Below are positions 40,881-50,844 of a stretch of 64,000 nucleotides of DNA, piece after piece (within the stretch, counting starts at the first letter, position 1; each line of letters opens with the position of its first letter). Both the position numbers and the translations under genes were made by a program. This stretch comes from JADGHX01 sp963837755 (GTDB lineage Bacteria; Pseudomonadota; Gammaproteobacteria; Steroidobacterales; Steroidobacteraceae), in the NCBI GenBank assembly GCA_963837755.1, contig CAWIOP010000001.1:1364001-1428000 (forward strand), given 5' to 3'. The notes below the pieces were generated by a model. The model was not told the DNA's origin and ran no database searches. It saw only the letters and a program-made list of their open reading frames with translations.

Positions 40881-42446
40881 GTGCACTCCGATGCCTCGAC
40901 AGGCGCAACATCCACGAGCCTGCTGCGGCGGACGCGTGAACGCGTCCGCGTGCCGCTGCCGTTACCGCTGCCGAACTGCTACTGGGTGATCCCGGGCGGC
41001 TGCTGGCCGGCGAGCATCCGGGCGGGCGATCGCCCGAAGAGACGCGGGAGCGCCTGCAAAAGCTGCTCGAGGCCGGCTTCGCTGCTTCATCGACCTGACC
41101 CACGCCCGATGAGCTCGCGCCCTACGACAAGCGATCTGCCCGCTGCGTCGAGTACCTGCGCAAGCCCATTCCGCGATCACGGCATGCCCGCGCGGCGCGA
41201 GCACATGATCGAGATCCAGGCGTGCCTCGACTGCGTTGCGGGCGGGCCGGCGTCATCTACCTGCACTGCCGCGCCGGCATCGGCCGCACCGGCACGGCGG
41301 TGGGCTGCTTCCTGGTCGAGCACGGCCTGGCTGGCGAGGACGCGCTCGAGGAGCTCAACCGCCTGTGGCAGCAGTGCGCGCGCTCAGACCGTGGCCGCTG
41401 GTGCCGGAGACAGACGACCAGAGCGAATACGTGCGTCAGTGGACTCCTCAGGTGGCGTCGTTGCTCTCGCAGCACGTCGCCGTGCGGGAAGAGGACGACC
41501 CGCTGCTGGAGCAGGCGACGCTCATCGCGGCGCGAAGCTGCGCGATCGCTTCCTGGGCGCGCTGCTCGGCCTTGCGGTCGGCGACGCGCTGGCGGCGGCC
41601 ACCCAGTTCCGCAAGCCCGGGTCGCTTCACGCCGGTGGGCGACCTGCTCGGCGGCGGACCATTCGACCTGCCGCGCGGGGCCTGGAGCGACGACACCGCG
41701 ATGGCGCTGTGCCTCGCCGAGAGCCTGCTCGAAGCGAGCGGCTTCGACGCCCGCGACCAGGTGGAGCGTTACCGCCGCTGGCAGCAGCGAGGGCCACCTC
41801 TCCGCCACCGGGCAGTGCGTCGGCATCACGGCCGGCACGGCGACGCGCGCTGGCGCAGGCCGCAGTGGCGGCGGCAGCCGTTCTCCGGCTCGCACGACCC
41901 GAACGCAGCTCGACCCCGAAGCGCTGTCGCGCGTCGCCCCCGTCGGTCATGTACTACTTCGCCGACGCGAGCGACGCCCTGATGTACTCGATCGGAGGCC
42001 GCGCGCACCACCTGCCAGGCCCCCGGTGCTGGAAGCCTGCCGGGTGCTCGCGGCGTTGCTGCACGGGGCGCTGTCCGGCAAGCCGAAGCCGCAGGTGCTG
42101 GCGCCGGGCTCGGACGTACTCGACGGCACCAGCCTGCGTTCCAGCGCGCGGGCCGTCGCCGCCGCGCCGGGCCAGACGCGAGTGCCGCAGGCAGGCAATG
42201 TGATCGAGGCGCTGCAAGCCGCGCTCTGGGCGTTTCGGCCACCGACAACTTCCGCGACGGTGCCCTGAGCGCCGCCAACCTCGGCGGCGACTCGGACGTG
42301 GTCGGCGCCGTCTACGGCCAGCTCGCCGGCGCCCACTACGGCGTCGGCGCTATCCCGGCCACCTGGCGAACAGCTTGATGGGAAAGGACTTGATCGAAGA
42401 CCTGGCCGACCGCCTGCTCGCGCATGCCATGCTCGGAATGATCTGA
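40881..42446 (+). CDS. Fusion of dual-specificity phosphatase and ADP-ribosylglycohydrolase, frameshifted
   Basis: The joined frames give about 520 residues with two catalytic domains. The N-terminal third is a tyrosine/dual-specificity phosphatase fold with the loop VIYLHCRAGIGRTGTAVG (catalytic cysteine and arginine). The rest is a DraG/ARH-type ADP-ribosylglycohydrolase: LGALLGLAVGDALAAATQF, GAWSDDTAMALCLAESLLE (metal-binding aspartates) and ANLGGDSDVVGAVYGQLAG. No stop separates the two domains in the joined reading. Breaks are frequent, so a split gene pair cannot be fully excluded. It may reverse both phosphorylation and ADP-ribosylation on one target; that is inference. The start is uncertain (GTG at 40881 or later). 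Confidence 0.8.
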
Positions 42447-42598
42447 CGCCGGGCGGTGATGTCACTTTCGCCCCGGACGTCTCGCCACGCTCTGCCCGGT
42501 TGGGTAAGCTCGCGGCAGAACTATGAGAACGGCCCGGCGCTTCGTGTGACGCGACAGCCAAAGCCAGGACCCATAGCCAATAGCCAAAGGTAGAGACG

Positions 42599-43762
42599 AT
42601 GCCGAGCGCGCAGCGCACATCCGGTCGTGCTACTCGCCAGCGTCCAGGAGGCGCTTCTGGCCAGCGTTCGGGCGGGCTGGTTGCCGCCGCCGCTGCGGTG
42701 AGCCGCGTGAGCAGTCGCCTGCCGCAGAGCCGCCGGCCACGGCGGGTGCCCTGGGCGCGCCTCTCCGACGAAGAACTGCTGGAGCTGCGCTTCTGCGACC
42801 TGAAGCTCTCCATCGAGCGCTCGCCGCTCGCGCGCCGCGTGCAGCGGCTGTACGCGGAGCTGGAGCGCCGCGGCATCCGTTTCGGCCGCACGTGTGGCTG
42901 GCGGAGGAATGGTTCTCGCCCGACGGCGTGCCGGGCATCGCCGTGCCGTTCTATCTCGCGCATCCGCGGCTCGAGCGGCTCGAGCGCCGCATGATGCGCG
43001 AGGCCGAGGGCGGCAACGCCCGCTGGCTGATGCGCATCCTGCGCCACGAGGCCGGGCACGCGATCGACAACGCCTACCGCCTGCGGCGCCGCAAGCGCTG
43101 GCGCGAGGTGTTCGGCCCCGCGTCGCTGCCCTATCCGGCATCGCTACCGCGCGCGCGCCGGCAGCCGCCGCTACGTGCAGCACCTGGGGGAGTGGTATGC
43201 GCAGGCGCACCCGACCGAGGATTTCGCCGAGACCTTCGCCGTGTGGCTGAAGCCGAACTCCGCCTGGCGCCGCACCTATGCCGGCTGGCCGGCGTTCCAC
43301 AAGCTGAGGCTCGTGGATGAGCTCGATGGAGAGCGTGCGCGGACACGAGCCGCCGGTGCGCAACCGCGATGCGCATCGAGCCGCTCGAGAGCGACACGCG
43401 CACGCTCGCAGAGCACTACCGGCGCAAGCTTGCGCGCAACCGCACTACCGGCGCGGGCTCGCGGATGAGCTGCTGCGAAGCGATCTTCAGCGCCGATCGC
43501 GCCAACGCGCGCTCCAGCGTGCGCGGCACGCTGCTGCGCGCCACCAGGCCCAGCGTCATCGCCGCCATCGCTGACGCAAGCGCGGCGTCGAGCCCTACAG
43601 CGTGGAGCAGATTCATGCGCATGGTCATCGAGCGCTGCGAACGACTTGAACCTGTCACGTGCGCGGCAGCCGGCGCGATGCGCTGGCGCTATGCGCGCTG
43701 GATGCTGGAGCGGCTGACACGGACTGTACGGTCAAGGCGAGACTCCGCAGCTGCCGCTATGA
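42599..43762 (+). CDS. Putative zinc-binding metallopeptidase, frameshifted
   Basis: Protein of about 385 residues with an arginine-rich N-terminus, then WARLSDEELLELRFCDLKLS and the zincin motif LMRILRHEAGHAIDNAYRL, followed by HPTEDFAETFAVWLKP, whose glutamate or aspartate is a candidate third metal ligand. The C-terminal quarter is badly broken (43140-43760), but the final codons can be read LYGQGETPQLPL with a TGA at 43760-43762. That stop overlaps the start of the ATP-grasp gene as ATGA. No signal peptide is visible. The substrate is unknown, and the coupling suggests the two products act together. Confidence 0.75.
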
Positions 43763-44767
43763 AGACGGCTGCGCATGCTCGTCGTCGTGCACGCGAGCCT
43801 GGTGCCGCCCGAGACGCCTCGAAGGCCACACCGACAAGGAAATCGAAGAGTGGCGCACCGAGTACGACGTCATCACGACGCTGCGCAAGTGCGGCCACGA
43901 GGTGCGCTGCCTCGGCGTGCTCGACAGCCTCACCGAGCTGCGCAGCGACCATCGCCGACTGGAAGCCGGACATCGTCTTCAACCTGCTCGAGGAGTTCGA
44001 CGGCATCGTCACCTACGACCAGCACGTGGTCGCGTTCCTCGAGCTGCTGCGCCAGCCCTACACCGGCTGCAATCCGCGCGGCCTGCTGCTGTCGCGCGAC
44101 AAGGCGCTGTCCAAGCAGCTGCTGGCCTACCACCGCATCGCCACGCCGCAGTTCGCGGTGTTCCGCCGCGGCGCGCAAGCTTCCGCGTGCCGAGGAAGCT
44201 GCAGCTTCCCGCTGTTCGTGAAGTCCACCACCGAAGATGCCTCGCTCGGCATCGCGCAGGCCTCGGTGGTCGAGGACGCCGCGAAGCTGAAGGAGCGCAT
44301 CGAGTTCGTGCACGAGCAGGTGAAGTCCGATGCGCTGGTGGAGGAGTACATCGAGGGGCGCGAGCTGTACGTCGGCGTGCTCGGCAACGAGCGCCTCACG
44401 CGGCTGCCGGTGTGGGAGATGGAGTTCGGCTCCATGCCGGACACGCTGGCCGCGCATCGCCACGCGCAAGGTGAAGTGGGACAAGAGATACCAGGCGCAA
44501 GTACGGCATCACGACGCGCGCGGCGGAGGACCTGCCGCCGCCGGTGCTGGCGCGCGCTCGACCGGCTGTCGCGCCGCATCTACCGCGCGCTGGGCCTGTC
44601 CGGCTACGCGCGCATGGATTTCCGGGTAACGCGCAGACGGCCAGGTGTACGTGCTCGAGGCCAACGCCAATCCGAACCTCGAAGCCGAGGAGGACTTCGC
44701 GGAATCGGCGCGCGCGGCGGGCATAGCCTATGACGATCTGCTCGAGCGGCTCATGACCTGGGCCTGA
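43759..44767 (+). CDS. ATP-grasp ligase, D-alanine-D-alanine ligase-like, frameshifted
   Basis: ATP-grasp enzyme of about 335 residues. The joined frames read MLVVVHASLVPPE, PDIVFNLLEEFDGI, YTGCNPRGLLLSRDKALSKQ, FPLFVKSTTEDASLGIAQAS, VEEYIEGRELYVGVLGNERL, and the metal-binding YARMDFRVT plus VYVLEANANPNLE. These match the Ddl-like branch of ATP-grasp ligases. It is probably not the housekeeping Ddl, because it lies with a metallopeptidase and not with mur/fts genes. It likely forms a peptide bond on an unidentified carboxylate substrate. Breaks lie near 43765, 43815, 43945, 44180, 44465 and 44635. Confidence 0.82.
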
Positions 44768-44848
44768 CGTATCAGGCGCAGTGGCGCGCGTTTTATGGCT
44801 GAGCCGCTGGCCACCCGGCCAACCGTCTCGCTTGAGGAAGTGTTCCCG

Positions 44849-45516
44849 ATGCAGCAGCTCAGAATTCTGGCGCTGCGGTAACTGCCCTCGCGGCGTGCCT
44901 CGCGTTCGGTGGGTGCAGCACCCAGTTGAAAAAGGCGCAGGCCGATCTCGTGGAGCTGTCGGACCTGCTCCCCGGCCGTTACAACACCATCGCGCAGGCG
45001 CAGGAAGATGCGAAGACAGGTGCCGAAGCGCACACCGCGCTCGCGGTCGACATCGTGCGCATCGACATCCCGCTGCTCAGCGACTACGTGTTCTACGTGC
45101 AGGAGAGCGCCGCGGACGATCCGCGTCGCGTCACCGCCAGCGCCTGTGGACATTCGAGGCCGTGAAGGAGCGGGCGCATCGTCGAGCGCGTGCATTCGTT
45201 CGTGCAGCCCGCGCGCTGGCGCGACGGCCACCTGAACCCCGGGCTCTTCAAGAGCCTCATGGTTCAGGACACCTCGCAGCTCAATGGCTGCGACCTCGAC
45301 TGGAAGAAGGACGGCGAGAAATTCGTGGGCGCGAACGTGCGCGAGTCCTGCCGCGTGAACTCCGGCCCCCACGGCAGCGTGAAGGTCGACATGCGCATGG
45401 AGTTGAGCGGAGAGGAACTGGCCATGGCCGAGCTTTCGTATGGCGCCGGCGGCAAGCTGGTGCAGGGCAATTCGACCGAGCCCTTCTATCGTTTCCGCCG
45501 CGGGGACGGTCTATGA
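44849..45516 (+). CDS. CpcT/CpeT-family lipoprotein, two frameshifts
   Basis: Protein of about 220 residues whose joined N-terminus is a lipoprotein signal ending in CLAFGGCS. The mature part matches the CpcT/CpeT family: LSDLLPGRYNTIAQAQED, SDYVFYVQESAADDPRRVTA, ARWRDGHLNPGLFKSLMVQD and NGCDLDWKKDGEKFVGANVR. In cyanobacteria CpcT/CpeT proteins attach bilins to phycobiliproteins, but nothing else here suggests phycobilins. This is one of the non-photosynthetic homologues, anchored in the envelope, with unknown function. Breaks lie near 44875 and 45150. Confidence 0.78.
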
Positions 45517-45526
45517 GGCCACCCGT

Positions 45527-47653
45527 CTATGGTGTGAGCGCGCGCGCAGTTTCGCTTCCCGTTGCGGCGGCGCTGCCTTGCTGGGCGCGCGTCTTCAGGT
45601 GCGCATCGAGCCAGTCGAGCACCGTCTGGTGCCACAGCACGCTGTTGGCGGGCTTCAGCACCCAGTGGTTCTCGTCCGGGAACACCAGCAAGCGGCTCTC
45701 GATGCCGCGCCGCTGCAGCGCGGTGAACGTGGCGATGCCCTGCGTCGTAGCGGCACGCGGAAGTCCTGCTCGCCGTGAATGACGAGCATCGGCGTCTTCC
45801 ACTTCGTGACGTGCGTCGACCGGGTTGAACTTCTCGTGGTTCTGCGGCTTCTCGTAGTACGGCCCGCCGTTCTCCCATTCGGGAACCACAGCTCCTCGGT
45901 GGCGTAGTACATCGCGCGCTGGTCGAAGATGCCGTCGTGGTTGACGAGGCACTTGAAGCGGTCGGGCCAGTTGCCGGCGATCCAGTTCATCATGAAGCCG
46001 CCGTACGACGCGCCGAGCGGCGCAGGCGCGCTCGCCGTCGAGCCAGGCGTACTTCGCGAGCGCGGCGGCGAGACCCTTCTGCAGATCTTCGAGCGGCTTG
46101 CCGCCCCAGTCCTGGCTGATCGAATCGGTGAACGCCTGGCCGTAGCCGGGTGAGCCGTGGAAGTCGATGAACACCACGCCGTAGCCGTGGCCCGGCGAAG
46201 GCCTGCGCGATTCCAGCGATAGTTCCATGCATTCTGCGAAGCTCGCCTGCGGGCCGCCGTGCACGAGGAACGCGATCGGGTAGCGCGTGCCGGGCTGCGA
46301 AGCCATGGGCTTCATCACGTAGCCGTAGACCGTCTCGTCGTTCCAGCCCTTGAAGCTGAACTGCTCGTACTCGCTCATCGCGCGCTGGCCGAGCACGTCC
46401 TGGTTCACGGTGGTGAGCCGGCGCGCGGTGCCGCCACGCATGCGAGTGACGTAGAGATCTGCCGGGGCGCCAAGGCTCGCCAGCGCGTAGACCACGGAGC
46501 CTTGCGCGGGTGAGTAGTCCGCAACCTGCCCGGTGCCGACCAGCTTGCGAGGCGCGCCGGTTGACGCGTCGATGGAATAAAGCGCGTGCTGGCCGACGTC
46601 GTCTGCGTTCGCGAGCAGCGTTTTGCCGTCTGCGGCGACGTTCAGGCGATCGACCGAGCGATCCCATTTTCCCGTGAGCGCGCGAGTGGCGCCGGTGCGT
46701 GCCTCGCGGAGCATGACGTGGAAGCGGTCGGCTTCGAAGCCTGGGCGGTCCATTGCGAGCTAGGCGAGGTCGCCGTTCTTCAGGAACACGGGCTGCGCGT
46801 CCCAGGCGGGGTTGCTCGCGGTGAGATTCTTCGGCGCGGCGGAGCCATCGGCCTGCACTTCGAACAGGTCGAAGTTGGTCGACCATGGCTCGGTCTTGCC
46901 CGCGATGCGTGCGCAGAACACCAGCGTGGCGCCATCGGGGCTGAAGCTGTAATCCTCGTCGCCGCCGAACGGCTTTGACGGCACGTCTGCATCAAGCGTT
47001 CTGGACAGGTCGGTCGCGACGCCGGCCTTGCCGTCTGCGCCGACCATCGCGACGAAAAGATGCGAGCGCGTGCCGTCGCTCCACGTGTCCCAATGGCGCA
47101 CGAAGATGCGGTTATACGCGCGGCCCCTGGCTTTCGACTTTTCCTTCGCATCCATCTTGTCTTTGGTGCATGCGGGGTCGCAGTCCGGCAGCACTTCCAT
47201 GGACAGGGCGATGCGGTTGCCGACGGGCGCCACTTTGAGCGAGCCGACGTCGCGCGGATAATCGGTCACCTGCGTGGCTTCGCCCCCGCCGAGCTGAAGA
47301 CGCCACACCTGCGACGTGCCGGAGCGAGAGGAGAGGAAGTAGATGAACTGGCTGTCCGCCGACCAGCGCGGGCTGCTGTCGTTCGCCGGGTTCTGGGTGA
47401 GACGGCGTGGCGTTGCGTCTTTGGCGTTCAGGTCGATCAGCCACAGATCGGTGCGGCGCTTGTTCGCATCCATGTCTGTTTCGGCGAGCGCGTAGGCGAC
47501 GTAGCGGCCATCCGGGGAGACCTGCGGATCGCTCAGTCGCTTGAGGCGCACCAGATCGTCGGCGGTGAACGGCGCGGCGGCGGGTTGGGCAAGCAGGGCG
47601 CCGGCGGCCAGTGCGCTCAGGAGCCCGAAGGAGAAGCGGACCAGTGCGGGCAT
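45527..47653 (-). CDS. S9 family prolyl-oligopeptidase-type peptidase, interrupted
   Basis: Exported serine peptidase of about 705 residues (acylaminoacyl-peptidase or dipeptidyl-peptidase-5-like). It has a signal peptide (LLSALAAGALLAQPAAA), a beta-propeller (LSDPQVSPDGRYVAYAL and similar blades) and a catalytic domain with FLVHGGPQASF, GASYGGFMMNW (nucleophile serine), MLVIHGEQDFRVP (aspartate) and FPDENHWVLKP (histidine). An in-frame TAG at 46760-46762 stands where relatives have a tyrosine-type codon (LA-stop-LAMDRPGFEADRF). Frame breaks lie near 46025, 45893, 45822 and 45757. As written it could not make full-length protein. Confidence 0.88.
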
Positions 47654-47809
47654 TGGAGCAGGTTCCCCGGCAAGAAGAGGCGGGCATTCTAGCCATGGGC
47701 GAATGGCACGGCGACGTGCCGGACTCAGGGTGCTTCGGCCTGTCGCGGTGAGATCCGCGCAAGCGGTGTCTCGCTGATCGAGGCACCGCCGACATTCGGT
47801 GCAATTCTT

Positions 47810-48466
47810 TTAGCCTACTTCGGACGTTGGGTTCGTCCACGGCTCTTTCTGCGCGGCCTGCACCCACTCCTGCAGCGGCGGGTCTTCCAGCACAGCCGCC
47901 ATGTACCAGCGCGCGGTGTCGGAGACCTGCGCACGGTAGGTGTTGAAGCGGACGACGACGGGCGCGTACATGGCATCGGCAATGCTGTATTCGCCGAACA
48001 GCCAGGGCCCGTCATGCGCTTCGCCGAATTGCCGGCGGCAGTCGATCCAGATCTCGTCGATGCGGTCGATGTCGGCTTCCAGGTATGGCGTCAGCGCCGT
48101 GTGGCGATTGCGCGCGCGCGCATTGAACGGCCATTCGCTGCGCAGGTTCGCAAAGCCCGAATGCATTTCAGCGCAAACCGAGCGCGCGTACGCGCGCGCC
48201 TTGCGGTCCGCGGGCCAGCCTTTGCCCGTGAGCTCGGCCAGGTATTCGCAGATGGCGAGTGAATCCCACACCGTGACGTCGCCGTGCTGGAGCACGGGCA
48301 CGCGGCCGCTCGGGCCGAACTTCGCCACCTGTTCCTTGAATGAAGGCGTATCGAGCAGGATCTGCTGCTCGGTGAAGTCGAGGCCCAGGTGCTTCAGGAG
48401 CATCCACGGACGCAGCGACCAGGAAGAATAGTTTTTGTTGCCGATGACGAGCGTCAGATCCGACAT
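47810..48466 (-). CDS. Glutathione S-transferase family protein
   Basis: GST of 218 residues with an intact frame. The N-terminal thioredoxin-fold domain reads LVIGNKNYSSWSLRPWMLLK, with a serine in the glutathione-activating position, and GRVPVLQHGDVTVWDSLAIC, with the gamma-glutamyl-binding DS pair. The helical C-terminal domain contains WLFGEYSIADAMYAPVVVRF. Such enzymes conjugate or isomerise electrophiles in the cytoplasm; the substrate is not predictable. No partner gene is evident: the S9 peptidase lies downstream and the MFS gene upstream on the same strand. Confidence 0.9.
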   Translation of the reverse strand: MSDLTLVIGNKNYSSWSLRPWMLLKHLGLDFTEQQILLDTPSFKEQVAKFGPSGRVPVLQHGDVTVWDSLAICEYLAELTGKGWPADRKARAYARSVCAEMHSGFANLRSEWPFNARARNRHTALTPYLEADIDRIDEIWIDCRRQFGEAHDGPWLFGEYSIADAMYAPVVVRFNTYRAQVSDTARWYMAAVLEDPPLQEWVQAAQKEPWTNPTSEVG

Positions 48467-48523
48467 GAGTAGCCTTGGCTGTGCGGCACCCGGAACGCGA
48501 GGGATGCGCCCGATGATACGCCA

Positions 48524-48561
48524 GTCCTGAATCCGGCAGAATCTCTGCGCAGAGGCACTAG
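48524..48561. repeat. Stop-codon-associated repeat, copy B
   Basis: A 38-base element matching copy A at 15984-16028 and including the TAG stop of the MFS transporter gene. The central CTCTGCGCAGAG is a perfect 12-base palindrome here. Confidence 0.7.
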
Positions 48562-49949
48562 TCGGGTAATGGCTGGCCGCGGGTTTCGACGATGAGGAAC
48601 TTCGCGGCCAGTGCCATCGCGAGCGGGATCACGCCAACCCAGAACAGCGTACGCACGATGATGTCGCTGGAGCCTCCGGAGGCGGCAGAGATCGTGCCGA
48701 CGATGCTCGGGCCCGCCGCCGCGACCACGCGGCCGATGTTGTAACAGAGCCCCGAGCCCGTCGCGCGCAGTCGCGACGGGAAGAGCTCCGGCAGGTAGAA
48801 CACGAACGGGCTGAACACGCCGTAGATGCCGATGCCTGCGGCGAACAGCATCCACATGCGCGCCTCCGCCGAAAGGTCGAGGCCGAAGGTGACGAACAGC
48901 ATCGCGGCCGAATACAGGAAGTACGCCACGAACATCGGTCGGCGGCCCATCATGTACGCAAGCGGAATGGCGGCGAGCGCGCCGAGCAGCCCGCCGACGT
49001 TGAAGCGATTCGAGGCCTGCGACTTCCAGGCTTCGCTCAGGACGCGAGCCGCTTCGCCCGTGAGGCCGGTCTGCGCCGCGTGCTCGCTGCCGAGCGTTCC
49101 GCCGAGCAGTGGCACGAACGCGTTGCACGCCCACCAGGTGATGAGTGCCGTGATCGCGGCCGCCAACCCGCTCACGGTGTTTTTGCGCAGGGCTGCGGAG
49201 AACAGCTCGCGAATGCGAGGCGCACGCGCGTTGCGCACGTTCTTCTCCCACACTTCGCTTTCCCTGATGAACAGGCGAGCCAGGAACGCCACGACCACCG
49301 GGGCGAGCCCGCACAGGAACACGATGCGCCACGACGATTCGGGCGAGTCCACGAGCCACACGCCCGCAATCTGGTAGTTCACGGTGCTCGCGAGGATGAT
49401 GCCCAGCGGCGACGACGTGTACACCAGCGTCGCCGCCACCACGCGCCGGTTCTCCGGCACGGCTTCCGCGACCAGCGACGCGCCAACGGACCATTCGCCG
49501 CCGATTCCCAGCGCCGCGAGCGAGCGGAACAGCACGAGCATCCAGATGTTCGTGGCAAAGGCGCAGAGCGCCGTTCCGCACGCATACAGTGCAATGGTGA
49601 CGAACAGCGCACGCTTGCGGCCGAAACGATCCGCAAACCAGCCGAACAGCAGGCCGCCCGCGGCCCACCCGACGAGCAATATGGAGGTGAGCGTGCCTGT
49701 CCAGAGGACGGTCGCCTGCCGTGCCTCGGGCGAGCCGGGCGTGAGGTCGAGCAGCGCGGGAACCGCGTTCGGCGCGACGAAGTTGAAGAGCAGGGCATCG
49801 AAAACGTCGAACCCCCAGCCCAGCCACGCGGCGGCGAGCACGACCCAGTGATAGCCCGACAGGCCCATGAACCCCGCGGATCGAGGCGGGTGCAACGGCG
49901 CATGCAACGGCGCGCGCAACGGCGGGTCCAACTCCTGATTCAAGCGCAC
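48558..49949 (-). CDS. MFS transporter (sugar/metabolite-proton symporter type)
   Basis: Transporter of 463 residues with about twelve hydrophobic segments, beginning GYHWVVLAAAWLGWGFDVFD. The MFS signature after helix 2 (WFADRFGRKRALF) and the equivalent in the second half (AYMMGRRPMFVAYF) are present, as is GIGGEWSVGASLVAEAVPEN, typical of the ShiA/sugar-porter-like branch. It probably moves a small organic anion or sugar with protons across the inner membrane. The substrate is unknown and there is no adjacent catabolic operon. The frame is intact. The stop codon lies in a repeat shared with the TPR/oxygenase gene. Confidence 0.88.
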   Translation of the reverse strand: MRLNQELDPPLRAPLHAPLHPPRSAGFMGLSGYHWVVLAAAWLGWGFDVFDALLFNFVAPNAVPALLDLTPGSPEARQATVLWTGTLTSILLVGWAAGGLLFGWFADRFGRKRALFVTIALYACGTALCAFATNIWMLVLFRSLAALGIGGEWSVGASLVAEAVPENRRVVAATLVYTSSPLGIILASTVNYQIAGVWLVDSPESSWRIVFLCGLAPVVVAFLARLFIRESEVWEKNVRNARAPRIRELFSAALRKNTVSGLAAAITALITWWACNAFVPLLGGTLGSEHAAQTGLTGEAARVLSEAWKSQASNRFNVGGLLGALAAIPLAYMMGRRPMFVAYFLYSAAMLFVTFGLDLSAEARMWMLFAAGIGIYGVFSPFVFYLPELFPSRLRATGSGLCYNIGRVVAAAGPSIVGTISAASGGSSDIIVRTLFWVGVIPLAMALAAKFLIVETRGQPLPD

Positions 49950-50153
49950 GCCCCGGTTCGCATCGTTTGTTCCCCCTTTATCAGCAGTCTACCGGGTCAG
50001 CTGCCAGCCGTGAAAACGTGATGCGCACGCCGCGCCGTGAAATCAGACAGGACTCTGGCACGAGATTTGGAGCACTCGGTCACGGATGCCGGCGGGCCAA
50101 GAACTGAACTTTGATGCGTGCGGGCCGATCCAGAATGTCAGGAGGTCCACGAG

Positions 50154-50807
50154 ATGTCAGACGGCAACGGTTTTCCACGCGTCGTTCCGGTAGCGAACCT
50201 TCGCGAGTTCTTCCACGACGCGCTCCATGGCGCGCTCGAGCGGCAGCACCTCGCGGTTGAGGACCAGACCGAGCACTACGTTGTTAATCTTCTGACGCTG
50301 TTCGCCCGTTCCGACGTGCTCTATGAGCAGTCGCCGGAAGGCGCGCACGGGTCTTCCGACCGCGGCACGCGGCTCAAGCCGCTCGTCGTGATGCTGACCG
50401 AGGCGCTGGAGGCCCCCACGCCCACGGACAGGCATCGCGGCCTGCAGCGGCTTGGGGACGTCTCGCTGTTCGTCGCGGGCTTCTTCGCTCAGAGCTTTGC
50501 GCGAAAGCTCGTGGACATCGACTACCACATCGCCATGGGCGGCCGCGCCTATAGCGCGCTTGCGGATGCGCTGACACGCACGCGCAGCCGCGCGCTGGGC
50601 CAGGTGTTCGCTGAGCTCTCCGAGAAGTTCCAGCCCATGGTGGATGCGCTGAACGACGTCAGCGAGTCTTCCTGCAATCACTCGGACAAGGACATCCTGC
50701 GGCTCTACGAGCTGTGGCTGAAGACGGGCAGCAAGCGCTCGTTCGAGATCCTGAAGCGCCTCGGCGTCGACCCCACGCCCTCGGCACGCACGTCGTTCGC
50801 GCACTGA
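50154..50807 (+). CDS. Uncharacterised helical protein, first of a pair
   Basis: Soluble, mostly helical protein of 217 residues: VANLREFFHDALHGALERQH, LKPLVVMLTEALEAPTPTDR, LGDVSLFVAGFFAQSFARKL, YELWLKTGSKRSFEILKRLG. The start at 50154 follows AGGAGGTCCACGAG, a good ribosome-binding site. No catalytic motif, membrane helix or known domain is recognised. The next gene begins 38 bases downstream on the same strand and is also uncharacterised, so the two are probably cotranscribed. The frame is intact and codon use matches the neighbours. Confidence 0.75.
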   Translation: MSDGNGFPRVVPVANLREFFHDALHGALERQHLAVEDQTEHYVVNLLTLFARSDVLYEQSPEGAHGSSDRGTRLKPLVVMLTEALEAPTPTDRHRGLQRLGDVSLFVAGFFAQSFARKLVDIDYHIAMGGRAYSALADALTRTRSRALGQVFAELSEKFQPMVDALNDVSESSCNHSDKDILRLYELWLKTGSKRSFEILKRLGVDPTPSARTSFAH

Positions 50808-50844
50808 CGCGGCACCCGCCATTGCACACGCCGTTGTACCCGCC

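Noticed and set aside
44849..45516. Evidence for a photosynthetic or phycobilisome system
   Set aside because: Only the CpcT/CpeT-family protein is present, as a lipoprotein; no phycobiliprotein, bilin or photosystem gene is nearby.
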